Assembly (NCBI RefSeq): GCF_023008405.1
Contig: NZ_CP095376.1
Coordinates: forward strand, 1,760,001-1,824,000
Origin: Amycolatopsis sp. FBCC-B4732
GTDB taxonomy: Bacteria > Actinomycetota > Actinomycetes > Mycobacteriales > Pseudonocardiaceae
Direction: 5' to 3'
Length of the DNA: 64,000 nt
Under the pieces are notes generated by a model. That model was not told where the DNA came from and searched no databases. It saw only the letters and a list, made by a program, of their open reading frames with translations. Numbering within the stretch: position 1 is the stretch's first letter; each line of letters opens with the position of its first letter. The position numbers and the translations under genes were made by a program. Below, one piece after another: positions 28,496 to 36,757 of this stretch.

Positions 28496-28960
28496 ATGAA
28501 CCTCAGCGCGCTGGCCACCCGCCGTCGTCACGGCCTCGCAGCGGAACCGTTGGTCCTGGTCATGTTCGGCCCGCACGGGACACCGTCGCTCCCGGCCGGG
28601 CTGAAGCTGTCGGAGGAGCTGATCGGCCGCACCGCGATCCTGGCCCTGGACGGCGAATTCGACCTGTACACCGCGCCCGAGGTCGACCTGGCCCTCGACC
28701 TGATCCTGCGCCGGGCCCCGCGGCGGCTGGTGGTGGACCTTTCGCAGGTCAGTTTCCTGAATTCGGCGGGACTCGAGGTGCTGCTCGGCTGCCACCGGCG
28801 CGCCGCACCGCAGACCGATCTACGCATCGTGGCGGCGACGCGATCGACGTGGCGGTTCCTGCAAATCGCCCGGCTGCACGAAACCCTGGTGATCCACACC
28901 TCGCGCGCGGCCGCCGTCGCCGCTCCGGTGTCCAGGGATCCGCGCGCCTGGTCGCCGTGA
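28496..28960 (+). CDS. STAS-domain protein (anti-sigma factor antagonist type)
   Basis: A 154-aa protein; ATG 28496 with TTGGAGCG upstream is preferred over a GTG at 28445. Residues about 45-135 are a STAS domain (TAILALDGEFDLYTAPEV; LVVDLSQVSFLNSAGLEVLL), where the Ser of FLNSAG is the usual phosphorylated residue. STAS antagonists bind anti-sigma kinases and free stress sigma factors. A paralogue at 57125 has Ala instead of that Ser. It stands alone after phosphoketolase, with a 200-base leader. Confidence 0.85.
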   Translation: MNLSALATRRRHGLAAEPLVLVMFGPHGTPSLPAGLKLSEELIGRTAILALDGEFDLYTAPEVDLALDLILRRAPRRLVVDLSQVSFLNSAGLEVLLGCHRRAAPQTDLRIVAATRSTWRFLQIARLHETLVIHTSRAAAVAAPVSRDPRAWSP

Positions 28961-29198
28961 CCGTCGTCTCCGGTACCTCGTTCCGCCGATCAGGAAGCAC
29001 GACAAGGGCTCGTGGCCGAGCCCGAGCCGGCGTCCCGCGTCTGCTTGCTGTTGTCCCGGTCGCTGCGCGCGTCGATCACGGCGTTGTCCGCGCGAGGTGA
29101 ACGCCGAGCGGCAGCCCGCTGCGTGGCCGCGCACTCGAGCACCACACCACGGAGCACCGCGTAGGTGCGGATGGCCAAGACGGCCGCCGGGCGGACTG

Positions 29199-30107
29199 CT
29201 ACGAGATCGACGACGTCTCATCACCGCTTGGCTTGTCGCGACTGGTGATCGCCGGGCTGACGATCGCCGCGAGGCGCAGCTTGGTCTCGTCCTCGCTGCC
29301 GGGCGCGGCGCTCATGATCACGATCTTCAGCTCGGAGTCGCCGTCGGTCAGCACGTCGCAGTCCACCGTGACCGGGCCCACCGCAGGGTGTTCGATCGTC
29401 TTGTGGTCTTCACGATGAGCGGTCACCGTGCCGGTCGCCCACAGTTCGGCGAAACGCCGATTGCCCTTGTGCAGGAGGCGGATCAGCTCGGCCAGGCGCT
29501 GGTCACCGGGGAAGCGTCCAGTGGCGCGGCGCAGGTCGGACACGACGGCCGCGTCGGTGGCGTCACTGTCTGCTTCGGACACCGGCCAGAGCGTGAGGTG
29601 TGCTGGACCGGCGTTGACCGGGAACCTGTCGCGGGCGAAGTTCCGCAGGTGCGGAGGCGATGAAGCGGGGTGCCCGAGCAGCGCGGCCCAGCCGGGGTTC
29701 CACCAGATCAGCTGCCAGTCGGCCGCGAAGACGGCGACCGCGACGTCACCCAGCCGGGTGAGTACCCGGCGGACGCCGGGCGGGATGTGGTCGGAGATCG
29801 CGCCGTCCGCCGGTGGCGCGAGACGGGCCAGCCGGTACAGGTGTTCACGCTCGGCGGTGGACAGCTGCAAGGCGCGCGCCAGCGCCGCGACCACCGGCGC
29901 CGAAGGTGTCGTGGCCCGCCCCTGCTCCAGGCGCACGACGTAGTCGACCGACACGCCGGCGAGCTCGGCGAGCTCCTCGCGGCGCAGCCCGGCCGCGCGG
30001 CGCGTCCGGCCGGCCGGCAGCCCCGCGGCCGAGGGCGGCAGCCGATCCCGCCACGTGCGGATCATCGCACCGAGCTCGGTGCCGGAAGCAGGGGTCACGA
30101 CGGCCAT
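29199..30107 (-). CDS. MmyB-like helix-turn-helix regulator
   Basis: A 302-aa transcription factor. Residues about 10-85 form an XRE-type DNA-binding domain (RRAAGLRREELAELAGVSVD, YVVRLEQGR), and about 105-270 the PAS-like MLTR ligand pocket (VAVFAADWQLIWWNPGWAAL; LHKGNRRFAELWATG). Such regulators control neighbouring oxidoreductases and may bind fatty-acid-like ligands. It is divergent from the dehydrogenase at 30213 with 105 bases between starts, the usual target layout. Start chosen at ATG 30107. Confidence 0.9.
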   Translation of the reverse strand: MAVVTPASGTELGAMIRTWRDRLPPSAAGLPAGRTRRAAGLRREELAELAGVSVDYVVRLEQGRATTPSAPVVAALARALQLSTAEREHLYRLARLAPPADGAISDHIPPGVRRVLTRLGDVAVAVFAADWQLIWWNPGWAALLGHPASSPPHLRNFARDRFPVNAGPAHLTLWPVSEADSDATDAAVVSDLRRATGRFPGDQRLAELIRLLHKGNRRFAELWATGTVTAHREDHKTIEHPAVGPVTVDCDVLTDGDSELKIVIMSAAPGSEDETKLRLAAIVSPAITSRDKPSGDETSSIS

Positions 30108-30212
30108 CTTCCCGCAGCCGCGGCCGCCCGGCCGGGTAAGAGGGTGGTACTGCTGTTCCTCCCGTCGAGGCGTCCCTGGCCGGGGCGCCGTGAGCGGACG
30201 AAGGTGGATTCC

Positions 30213-30911
30213 ATGACGATCACCTTCATCACCGGAGCGAACAAGGGGCTGGGCCGCGAGACCGCCCGCCGGCTCGTCGAACTCGGCCACACCGTGCTGG
30301 TCGGCGCCCGCAACGCCGAACTGGGCGCCGAAGCCGCTACGGCGCTCGGCGCGCGGTTCGTCCCCATCGACGTGACCGACGACGCTTCCGTCGCCGCCGC
30401 GGCGGCGAACGTCGCCGGGCACGAGGGTTCGATCGACGTCCTGATCAACAACGCCGGCGTCAACGGCCCGGTCGGCGACCCCAGCGCCTTGACCGCGGCG
30501 GACGCCTTCGGGGTCTTCGACGTCAACCTGGTCGGTGTGGTCCGGACGACCACGGCGTTCCTGCCGCTGCTGCGCCGGTCGGCGGACCCGGTCATCATCA
30601 ACGTCAGCAGCGGGCTCGGCTCCCTGGCCATCACCCACGACCCGGCGCGGATCGAGTCGAAGGTCATCGCGCCGCTCTACACCGCCTCGAAGGCGGCGCT
30701 GACGATGCTGACCACCCAGTACGCCAAGGCGCTGACCGACGTTCGCGTCAACGCCGTCGACCCCGGCTACACCGCGACCGACCTCAACGGCCACAGCGGG
30801 CCGCAGACCGTGACCGAAGGCACGGACGCCATCGTCGGCCTCGCGACCGAGAAGCCCGGCGCCCCCTCCGGGCGCTTCGTCGACCGGGACGGCGTCATCA
30901 CCTGGTCCTGA
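30213..30911 (+). CDS. short-chain dehydrogenase/reductase
   Basis: A 232-aa Rossmann-fold oxidoreductase. Cofactor motif TGANKGLGRETA at residues 7-18, NNAG at about 80, catalytic Ser in INVSSGLGS and Tyr-x3-Lys in YTASKAALTM, and a VDPGYTATDLN loop. NAD(P)-dependent; the Arg after the first strand (GARN) suggests NADPH. Substrate unknown. Likely regulated by the divergent MmyB-like gene. Confidence 0.9.
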   Translation: MTITFITGANKGLGRETARRLVELGHTVLVGARNAELGAEAATALGARFVPIDVTDDASVAAAAANVAGHEGSIDVLINNAGVNGPVGDPSALTAADAFGVFDVNLVGVVRTTTAFLPLLRRSADPVIINVSSGLGSLAITHDPARIESKVIAPLYTASKAALTMLTTQYAKALTDVRVNAVDPGYTATDLNGHSGPQTVTEGTDAIVGLATEKPGAPSGRFVDRDGVITWS

Positions 30912-30924
30912 GCCACGCCGCGGC

Positions 30925-31290
30925 CGACGGTGACCTGCTGGGTCTGGGTGAACCCGGCGAACACTGCTTCCAGTGGCACCTCACGGCCGCTGTCCTCGTC
31001 CCCGCCGTCGGACCGCGACCACCTGCCCGCCTGGTCCGGGGCGTGCGACCACACGTGGGCCGCGAGCCCGTGATCGCTTTCGTCGGCCATGCCAATCGCG
31101 CTCCTCGCGGTCCCGGCGCGGGATGACCACCAGGACGGGACGGGACCGAAGATCTCCTCCCGAGCGAGCCGGAAATCGTTGCGGGTCGCGGCGAACACCC
31201 TCGTCGAACTGCTTCTCGTCGAGCACCCTTGCCCGCGTCGCCGGCCGGCCACGCCGGACTGTCAGCTCGGCCCGCCGGTGAGCAGTGGCA
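30925..31290 (-). pseudogene. aldehyde dehydrogenase, C-terminal remnant
   Basis: Minus-strand pieces in shifting frames match the C-terminal third of an NAD-dependent aldehyde dehydrogenase: LLTGGP near 31275, RNDFRLAREEIFGPV near 31190-31140, then in another frame VLVVIPRRD, and again ESDHGLAAHVWSHAPDQAG near 31080-31020. REEIFGPV is the hallmark. The catalytic domain is missing and there are at least two frameshifts, so it is dead. Confidence 0.7.
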
Positions 31291-31299
31291 ACCGCGCCG

Positions 31300-32148
31300 C
31301 TATTGCCTCGTGAGCACCCACGGCATGAGTTTTCCGGCGAGCGCCCGGGTGAACGGGCGAACCAGTGCCTGCAGTTCGGCGCAGGCGGACTCGCCGATGT
31401 GCGCGTAGGGAGTCACGCTGTTCTCGTCGGTCGCTTCTTCGATTTCCGCTCGGCGGGCCGCGCCCGCGGGCGTGAACGCCGGGTCGGCGTCGCCGGTGAG
31501 CCAGTCTCGCTCACGGAGGCGGGCGGCGGCCCGGTTCCAGTCCCCTTCGGACCACGACCGGGAGGTGCGCAACGTCTCGGCGGGGACGGCGCCGGAAGCA
31601 GCGTGGGTGAGGAGGGCTTCGATGCCGTCCAGACGTGCCGTCAGCAGGGCCGCGATGTGCGCGTCGCCGCGGTACTCCCGGAGCAGGGTCTGCGCGTGCC
31701 ACAGGACCAGATGGGGCTCGGTGGGCGACGGCAAGGCCGCGTGGGCGGCGAAAAGGGGCCGGCCGATGACATCGCCGGCGACCGTTTCGGCGGCCTCGCG
31801 CGCCAGAGCGGCGGCCCGGCGCATCTCCGGTGAGCCGGTCGCCTCGCCCAGGATGCCGCGCAACGCCCGGTCGGCCGCGGCGTACCGCGCGGCCAGGACG
31901 GCGTCCGGGTCGGTGGTGGACCAGGCGGCGGTGATCGACGCCCGGACGAGGGCCGGGTTGAAGTTGTAGAAGGTCGCGACCACGACCGGCGCCGGGACCG
32001 CGCCGAGCGCCGCCGACCTCGACGCGAAATAGCCGGCGCGGCCGGTGAGACCGAGCTTCTCGTACGCGGCAGCGGCTTCCGGGGCGAAGTAGATCATTCC
32101 GTGGTAGGGCTCGAGAAGTCGCCAGGTCCGGCGCGCCGCTTCGATCAC
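31300..32148 (-). CDS. SCO6745-family protein
   Basis: A 282-aa helical protein starting at GTG 32148 (RRTWRLLEPYHGMIYFAPEA). The N-terminal LLEPxHxxxYFAPE signature, the PVVVATFYNFNPALV segment and the C-terminal winged-helix-like part (RLRERDWLTGDADPAFTPAG) match the actinobacterial SCO6745 family, thought to be MarR-like/DNA-binding but uncharacterised. It stands alone; its 3' end abuts the aldehyde dehydrogenase remnant. Confidence 0.8.
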   Translation of the reverse strand: MIEAARRTWRLLEPYHGMIYFAPEAAAAYEKLGLTGRAGYFASRSAALGAVPAPVVVATFYNFNPALVRASITAAWSTTDPDAVLAARYAAADRALRGILGEATGSPEMRRAAALAREAAETVAGDVIGRPLFAAHAALPSPTEPHLVLWHAQTLLREYRGDAHIAALLTARLDGIEALLTHAASGAVPAETLRTSRSWSEGDWNRAAARLRERDWLTGDADPAFTPAGAARRAEIEEATDENSVTPYAHIGESACAELQALVRPFTRALAGKLMPWVLTRQ

Positions 32149-32190
32149 GCGGGCAACATACCATCCGGTCGGTACGGCGTGAGTCGCCTT

Positions 32191-32679
32191 TCACCCGGGC
32201 AAGGTGGCTTTCGAAGTCACGGTTCGCAGTGCGCCTCGCAGCAGCCGGGCGATCTGGGGGGACGTCCAGCCGGTGCGGATGGCGAGTTCGGCCGTCGTGA
32301 GGTGGTCCACCGCCGTCGACCACAAGGCGAAGCGCTGGCGAGGCGGTAGCTGCGTCACCTCGTCGAGCAGCACCGCGTCCCGCAGTGCCGCGTCCAGCCG
32401 TGGCCGGTCGATCCGCCGGCCCAGTTCGGTGCGCAGCTGCATCAGGACGCGCGCGCGCACCTGCCGCCCGGCGTCCGCGACCGCTCGTGAGTCGGTGGCA
32501 TCCGGCTGTGCGCAAAGGATCCGGCTGCACAACGTGGCACTCCGCCGGCGGGAATGGCCGGTCTGGCACGCGACCCGGTAGACCAGCGTCAGCATCCGGC
32601 CGGGCAGGTCGACCTCCGCGGGCTCCCACTCCGGCACCGGGCGCGTCGGCGAGGGCCGGGAGTGGCTCTCGGTCGTCAT
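32191..32679 (-). CDS. sigma-70-like regulator (helical, region-4-type HTH)
   Basis: A 162-aa protein from ATG 32679, overlapping the tiny gene upstream by four bases. Residues about 28-100 resemble sigma region 2 helices (RMLTLVYRVACQTG) and about 105-160 region 4 (LPPRQRFALWSTAVDHLTTA, ELAIRTGWTSPQIARLLRGA). The -35-reading helix is present but the region 2 core is poorly conserved, so it may be a sigma-related regulator rather than a true sigma factor. Regulon unknown. Confidence 0.65.
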   Translation of the reverse strand: MTTESHSRPSPTRPVPEWEPAEVDLPGRMLTLVYRVACQTGHSRRRSATLCSRILCAQPDATDSRAVADAGRQVRARVLMQLRTELGRRIDRPRLDAALRDAVLLDEVTQLPPRQRFALWSTAVDHLTTAELAIRTGWTSPQIARLLRGALRTVTSKATLPG

Positions 32680-32846
32680 CCGGTCACCTTCGGCCGCGCT
32701 GAGTCCGCCGGCAGGTGCTCCAGCAGCCAGACGAGTTCCGCGGCGTCGATGATCCCGGCGTCCGCGGCGCGGACCCAGGCATCGGCTGCGCGCCGGGTGA
32801 ACTCGCGCGTGAGGAGGGCTTTGGTCGTGTGCTGGACGCTGGTCAT
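32676..32846 (-). CDS. 56-aa helical protein coupled to sigma-like gene
   Basis: ATG 32846 with GGGAGC six bases upstream; 56 residues (MTSVQHTTKALLTREFTRRA and a tail AAELVWLLEHLPADSARPK), ending in ATGA overlap with the sigma-like gene. Composition and length suggest a two-helix protein. Coupled translation and order suggest that it modulates the downstream regulator, perhaps as a small anti-sigma-like partner; this is inferred. No family recognised. Confidence 0.6.
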   Translation of the reverse strand: MTSVQHTTKALLTREFTRRAADAWVRAADAGIIDAAELVWLLEHLPADSARPKVTG

Positions 32847-32980
32847 CGGCTGCTCCCGGTGGGCGGGTGACGCGGGTTGGCCACCGGGGTCCGGGGTTGC
32901 CGTGACGTGTTGTTCTCCCGAATCCTAGGCCCGTTTCCGCGGGCAAGCGATTCGGTGACCGATACTCCGCCTCCGGCGGC

Positions 32981-33742
32981 AGCCGGTTCCCGATCCTGGA
33001 CCCGCCCGGCAGTCTCTGGGGTGCGGACTTCACGGTGGCGCTGTGGTACCTCCGCGCCTACCTGTGGTTCGTGCTGCTCAGCCCGCTGCTGCTGCTCGCG
33101 TTCCGCCGCCGGCCGGTCGTCACCGTGCTCGCCCCGCTGGTCTTCGTCGCGGTGGACGCCGTACTGGGCTCCCCGCTGGCCGATTCGGGGCCGGTCGGCG
33201 AGGGGGTGCTGGACTTCGTCACCTTCGGGGCGTGCTGGATGCTGGGCTTCGCCCACCGGGAAGGCATGCTGCGCCGGATCCACCCGGCCGTGCTGGCAGG
33301 ACTGTTCATCGCCGCGGTGGGGCTGGGCGCCTGGTGGACGGCGGGGCACCCGCTGCCGGACGGGACGTTCGACCTCAACGAGATCCCGCTCGGGCAAGCG
33401 CTGATCTCCGCCGCCGCGATCCTCGTGTTCCTGCGGGTGTCGCCCAAGCTCGCCTGGCTGGACCGGACGCCGGTGCTCGGCCGGCTGGTGACCGTGCTCA
33501 ACGCGCGTGCGGTGACGATCTACCTGTGGCACAACGTGGCCATCGACCTGTCCTATCCCCTCGGCGACCGGCTCGGGTGGTCGTCCCAGCCGGTTCGGCT
33601 GGCGACATCGGCCGTCCTCACGGCCGTGGCCGTGCTCGCCTTCGGCTGGGTCGAGGACGTGGCGGCCCGCCGTCCCCCGCGGCTCGTTCCCGGTGGCCGC
33701 CGGAAGCCGGTCGTTCCCGCGGTCGTTCCGGCGGGCGTCTGA
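32981..33742 (+). pseudogene. acyltransferase-3 family membrane protein, N-terminally truncated
   Basis: The frame encodes the C-terminal ~250 residues of an acyltransferase-3 (OafB/Rv1565c-like) protein: GSLWGADFTVALWYLRAYLW then about six membrane helices and ending in a Pro/Arg-rich tail. The usual N-terminal helices with the catalytic His are absent and the upstream part of the frame lacks a start with a ribosome-binding site. Probably a truncated remnant; expression from GTG 33032 is possible but would lack the active site. Confidence 0.65.
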
Positions 33743-33860
33743 CGATCCTCGTGGTGTCGATCTTGTCTCGTTTAGCGGGGATTCTGCGGGGAATCCCGGA
33801 GCAGTAAGTGCACCAGTGGTCGCCCCGGTCCCCGGCGCCATGACTTGGGGAAAGGCTTCC

Positions 33861-34904
33861 ATGGTTGTATCTCCGGAGAGCGTCGATGTTCGCGCGAAGT
33901 CGCGTGACGACTTCAGTGAACTTGTTCGCCTCGTGCGGGGTGAAGGCTTGCTCGACCGTCGCCGCGGCTACTACGCGGTGAAAACCGGTCTCACGCTGCT
34001 CGCGCTGGTCGGCGGGTGCGTCGCATTCGTGGTGCTGGGCGATTCGTGGTGGCAGCTGGCCACCGCGGTCTTCTTCGCGGTGATGTTCGCCCAGATCGCT
34101 TTCCTCGGCCACGACGCCGGGCACAACCAGATCTTCCGCACCGGGCAGGCCAACGATCGCGCCGGCTACGCCTTCGGCGCCGTCGTCGGGATGAGCTACG
34201 GCTGGTGGATGGGCAAGCATCGCCGGCACCACGCCAATCCCAACCACGAAGGCGACGATCCCGACATCGACATCCCGCTGCTCGCCTTCACCCGGGGACA
34301 GTCGGTCGGCAAGAGCGGGTTCGTGCGCTGGACTTCGAAGCATCAGGCGGTGCTGTTCTTCCCGTTGCTGTTGCTGGAAGGGCTGAGCCTGCACTGGGCC
34401 GGCATCCAAGCGGTGTGGCGCGGCGAGGTCAAAGCGCGCCGGCTCGAGGCGGTGCTGCTGATCGCCCACGTCGGTGTGTACCTCGGTGCGCTGTTCGTGG
34501 TGTTGTCGCCGCCGGTGGCGGTCGCGTTCATCGCGGTGCACCAGGGGCTGTGGGGCGTCTACCTGGGCTGTTCGTTCGCGCCGGGCCACAAGGGCATGCC
34601 CATCTTCACCGACAAGACGCAGCTGGACTTCTTGCGCAAGCAGGTGCTCACCAGCCGCAACGTCCGTGGCGGTCCGTGGGTCGACTTCACGCTCGGCGGG
34701 TTGAACTACCAGATCGAGCACCACCTGTTCCCGAGCATGCCGCGCGCCAACCTGCGCCGCGCGCAGCCGCTCGTGCGCGCGTTCTGCGCCGACCACGGGA
34801 TCGACTACGCCGAATGCGGACTGCTGAAGACCTACCACTACGTCCTGCGACACCTGCACGACGCGAGCGCGCCACTCCGTGCGAAGAGCGCACCCGCCCG
34901 GTAG
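33861..34904 (+). CDS. membrane fatty acid desaturase
   Basis: A 347-aa di-iron desaturase. Start at ATG 33861 with GGGGAAAGG eight bases upstream, rather than ATG 33840. Histidine boxes: HDAGH (about 94), HRRHH (about 130) and QIEHH (about 288); the Q-IEHH form with LFPSMPR resembles front-end/linoleoyl-CoA-type desaturases. Four membrane helices expected. It introduces double bonds in acyl lipids using O2 and an electron donor, adjusting membrane fluidity. A perfect palindrome 45 bases after the stop probably terminates transcription. A second, delta-9-type desaturase is at 59549. Confidence 0.9.
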   Translation: MVVSPESVDVRAKSRDDFSELVRLVRGEGLLDRRRGYYAVKTGLTLLALVGGCVAFVVLGDSWWQLATAVFFAVMFAQIAFLGHDAGHNQIFRTGQANDRAGYAFGAVVGMSYGWWMGKHRRHHANPNHEGDDPDIDIPLLAFTRGQSVGKSGFVRWTSKHQAVLFFPLLLLEGLSLHWAGIQAVWRGEVKARRLEAVLLIAHVGVYLGALFVVLSPPVAVAFIAVHQGLWGVYLGCSFAPGHKGMPIFTDKTQLDFLRKQVLTSRNVRGGPWVDFTLGGLNYQIEHHLFPSMPRANLRRAQPLVRAFCADHGIDYAECGLLKTYHYVLRHLHDASAPLRAKSAPAR

Positions 34905-34949
34905 CCGCGGCCTGACCCCACCGCCGCAATCCCGCGGTCGGCCGCGAGA

Positions 34950-34977
34950 AGCGGCACTTTCACGTGAAAGTGCCGCT
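34950..34977. terminator. perfect 28-bp palindrome after desaturase
   Basis: AGCGGCACTTTCAC followed immediately by its exact complement: 14 paired bases with no loop spacer. In RNA it would fold as a long hairpin with a small loop. It lies between the desaturase (plus) and the small-peptide gene (minus), so it could terminate both; the CACTTTCACGTGAAAGTG core could also bind a dimeric protein. No T-tract, as usual in high-GC actinobacteria. Confidence 0.7.
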
Positions 34978-35133
34978 CAGCCGGGGGAGACGTGGGCAAC
35001 CGGTCGACGGTACTTTGCGCCGCGACCCCGGTGACGCGGCCAAAGGGGTGGACACGTTCGGCCGATCAGGGCTATCCGGACGACCCCCGCCGGCGGGGTG
35101 GCCTGCGGGGGTCGTGGTGGTCGAGCCGGGGCG

Positions 35134-35250
35134 CTACAGCGGCAGGAGGGGGAGGAAGACGGCGCCGGCGGCGCTGGTGATGGCGACGACGGCGCCGTTG
35201 ACGATGCCGATGACGGAGTCGATCAAGCCGCCGACGATGACGATGCCCAT
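35134..35250 (-). CDS. 38-residue hydrophobic peptide
   Basis: ATG 35250 is preceded by GAAGGAGAA, a near-ideal ribosome-binding site seven bases away; 38 codons follow to TAG. The sequence starts MGIVIVGGLIDSVIGIVNGA and ends FLPLLPL: Gly/Ile/Val-rich, amphipathic to membrane-spanning, with a single Asp. It begins 31 bases after the stop of the secreted beta-helix protein, so the two are probably one operon. It could be a membrane peptide, a surface-active peptide or a small toxin; no family recognised. Confidence 0.65.
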   Translation of the reverse strand: MGIVIVGGLIDSVIGIVNGAVVAITSAAGAVFLPLLPL

Positions 35251-35281
35251 GATGGGTTCTCCTTCGTGTTCGGTGTGCTGG

Positions 35282-36151
35282 TCATCCGGTGCAGTTGGGG
35301 ACGGCGGGGACGCTGCCGACGCAGTTGTTCGGGGTGTTGGCGGTGATGGGTGCGTTGGTGGTGGTCATGGTGCCGCCCTGGCGGTAGACGCCGCCGGCGT
35401 CGCCCAGGAGCAGCAGTGCGTGGTTGTTGGTGACGGCGGTCTGGGTGAGGGTCGTCGCGGTGGCGGCGACGGCGGAGATCCCGCCGCCGCGGCCGGCGTT
35501 GTTGCCGGTGATGAACAGGGGGCTGCCGGTGACACCGGTGACGGTCAGGGTGCCGCGGAGCCCGTTGTAGATGGCGCCGCCGTCGCCGAGGAGGGTGGTG
35601 TTGCCCGACAGCGGGCTGTTGGTGAACGTCGCGGCGGGTGCGGTGCCGGTGGGGGTGTCGGCGTTGGCGAGGCCGCCGCCGTTGCCGGAGGCGGTGTTGC
35701 CGGTCAGGGTGCTCCCGGTCAGGGTGACCGCGCCGCGGTTGAGGATGCCGCCGCCGTCGCCGACGACGTTGCCGCGGGTGAAGGAGACGCCGGTGGTGAG
35801 CGTGAGGCTGCCGGTCGGACCGACTTCGGCGATGCGGAAAAGCCCCAGGCCCAGCAGCGAGGCGTTGGTGACGGTGGCGGGGCCGATCATCTCGATCGGG
35901 GTGGTGATCACGGGGAGTGCGTTCGCGGCGCCACCGTGGGCGGTGGTCATGCCGTAGGTGCAGCCACCCGCCAGGACGAGGGTGTCCGGGGTGGGGGTGG
36001 AATTGGCCAGGTTGACCGCCGCGACGAGGGCGTTCTGGCTGCAGGCCACCGGAATGGTGATGGCTTGCGCCGCCGGAGCCAGCGCGATCAGGCCTCCGGT
36101 CACGACGGTGGCGCCGAACATGAGCCTGGCTATGCCGTGGATGCGTCGCAT
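35282..36151 (-). CDS. secreted parallel beta-helix protein
   Basis: A 289-aa protein from ATG 36151 with AGGAAAG upstream. A Sec signal peptide (MRRIHGIARLMFGATVV, hydrophobic core, cleavage near APAAQA) is followed by repeated turns of the right-handed beta-helix type: GDGGGILN, GNGGGLAN, GDGGAIYN, GRGGGISA and GDAGGVY, as in chlamydial Pmp-like and choice-of-anchor proteins. Low in charge, rich in Thr, Asn and Gly. Exported to the cell surface or medium; role unknown. It is followed by a 38-aa hydrophobic peptide gene. A long open frame in another register across this gene is a shadow. Confidence 0.8.
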   Translation of the reverse strand: MRRIHGIARLMFGATVVTGGLIALAPAAQAITIPVACSQNALVAAVNLANSTPTPDTLVLAGGCTYGMTTAHGGAANALPVITTPIEMIGPATVTNASLLGLGLFRIAEVGPTGSLTLTTGVSFTRGNVVGDGGGILNRGAVTLTGSTLTGNTASGNGGGLANADTPTGTAPAATFTNSPLSGNTTLLGDGGAIYNGLRGTLTVTGVTGSPLFITGNNAGRGGGISAVAATATTLTQTAVTNNHALLLLGDAGGVYRQGGTMTTTNAPITANTPNNCVGSVPAVPNCTG

Positions 36152-36757
36152 GACGATTTCTTTCCTGGAACACAATAGTGTCGGGCTGCGGCGCGGCGCG
36201 CCGGCAGGAGAATTTCGCAGTGGCCGGCCCGATTCATAGAACCGGCCGGATGAGATTGGTCCATGAAAAAGGACCTCGGCTCGTGATCTGCGCCGTAATC
36301 GTGGGGCGCGGATCAGGTACCGAGGTCCGGGGCAACAGAAGTCAGCCTATCGCGGCCCGCCGGATGATCGATACCGGGGTCCCCCGAATGGCGGCACATG
36401 AAGGGATTCACCTGCCACAACTGTACCGATTCGATTAGTGTCCAGGCTTGCGTGATTAATCGGATTCATGGGAAATCGCTCGTTTGTCTACGGATTCGAC
36501 TCTCTCGTCGGCGAATATCCTCGCGGAAGGGTGAACTACCCTCTTCTGGTCGCCGAAGTGTCCGCGACGAGACGGGTGTGGGTCTTGAGAGTGCCGGCCG
36601 ACCTTCGGCGGTACGGCCGGCCTCACCGTCGTGTGCTTCGCCTGAACGCAACTCGCCGAACCGGCCCGGGAGCCTTGTCGGGGGCCCGGCGAGCTCCGTT
36701 CATTCAAGCGGGAAGTGCGGGTGAACGACACCCGACGGCCGCGGCCGGGGCCGATGG
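36152..36757. other. 600-bp intergenic region, regulatory
   Basis: No convincing gene. The region has lower GC stretches (around 36220-36300 and 36400-36480) likely to hold the promoter of the beta-helix gene, and a strong hairpin at 36593-36621. Frames open here on both strands lack start signals and motifs. Confidence 0.5.
36593..36621. terminator. hairpin downstream of DUF3494 gene
   Basis: GCCGGCCG and CGGCCGGC pair (8 bp), extended by an inner ACC/GGT pairing with one bulged A and a TTCGGC loop. Placed after the stop at 36758 of the minus-strand surface-protein gene, it fits a transcription terminator. Confidence 0.5.

Noticed and set aside
35223..36173. 316-codon minus-strand frame rich in Arg, His and Pro
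   Set aside because: Overlaps the secreted beta-helix gene in another register; the latter has a signal peptide and coherent repeats.
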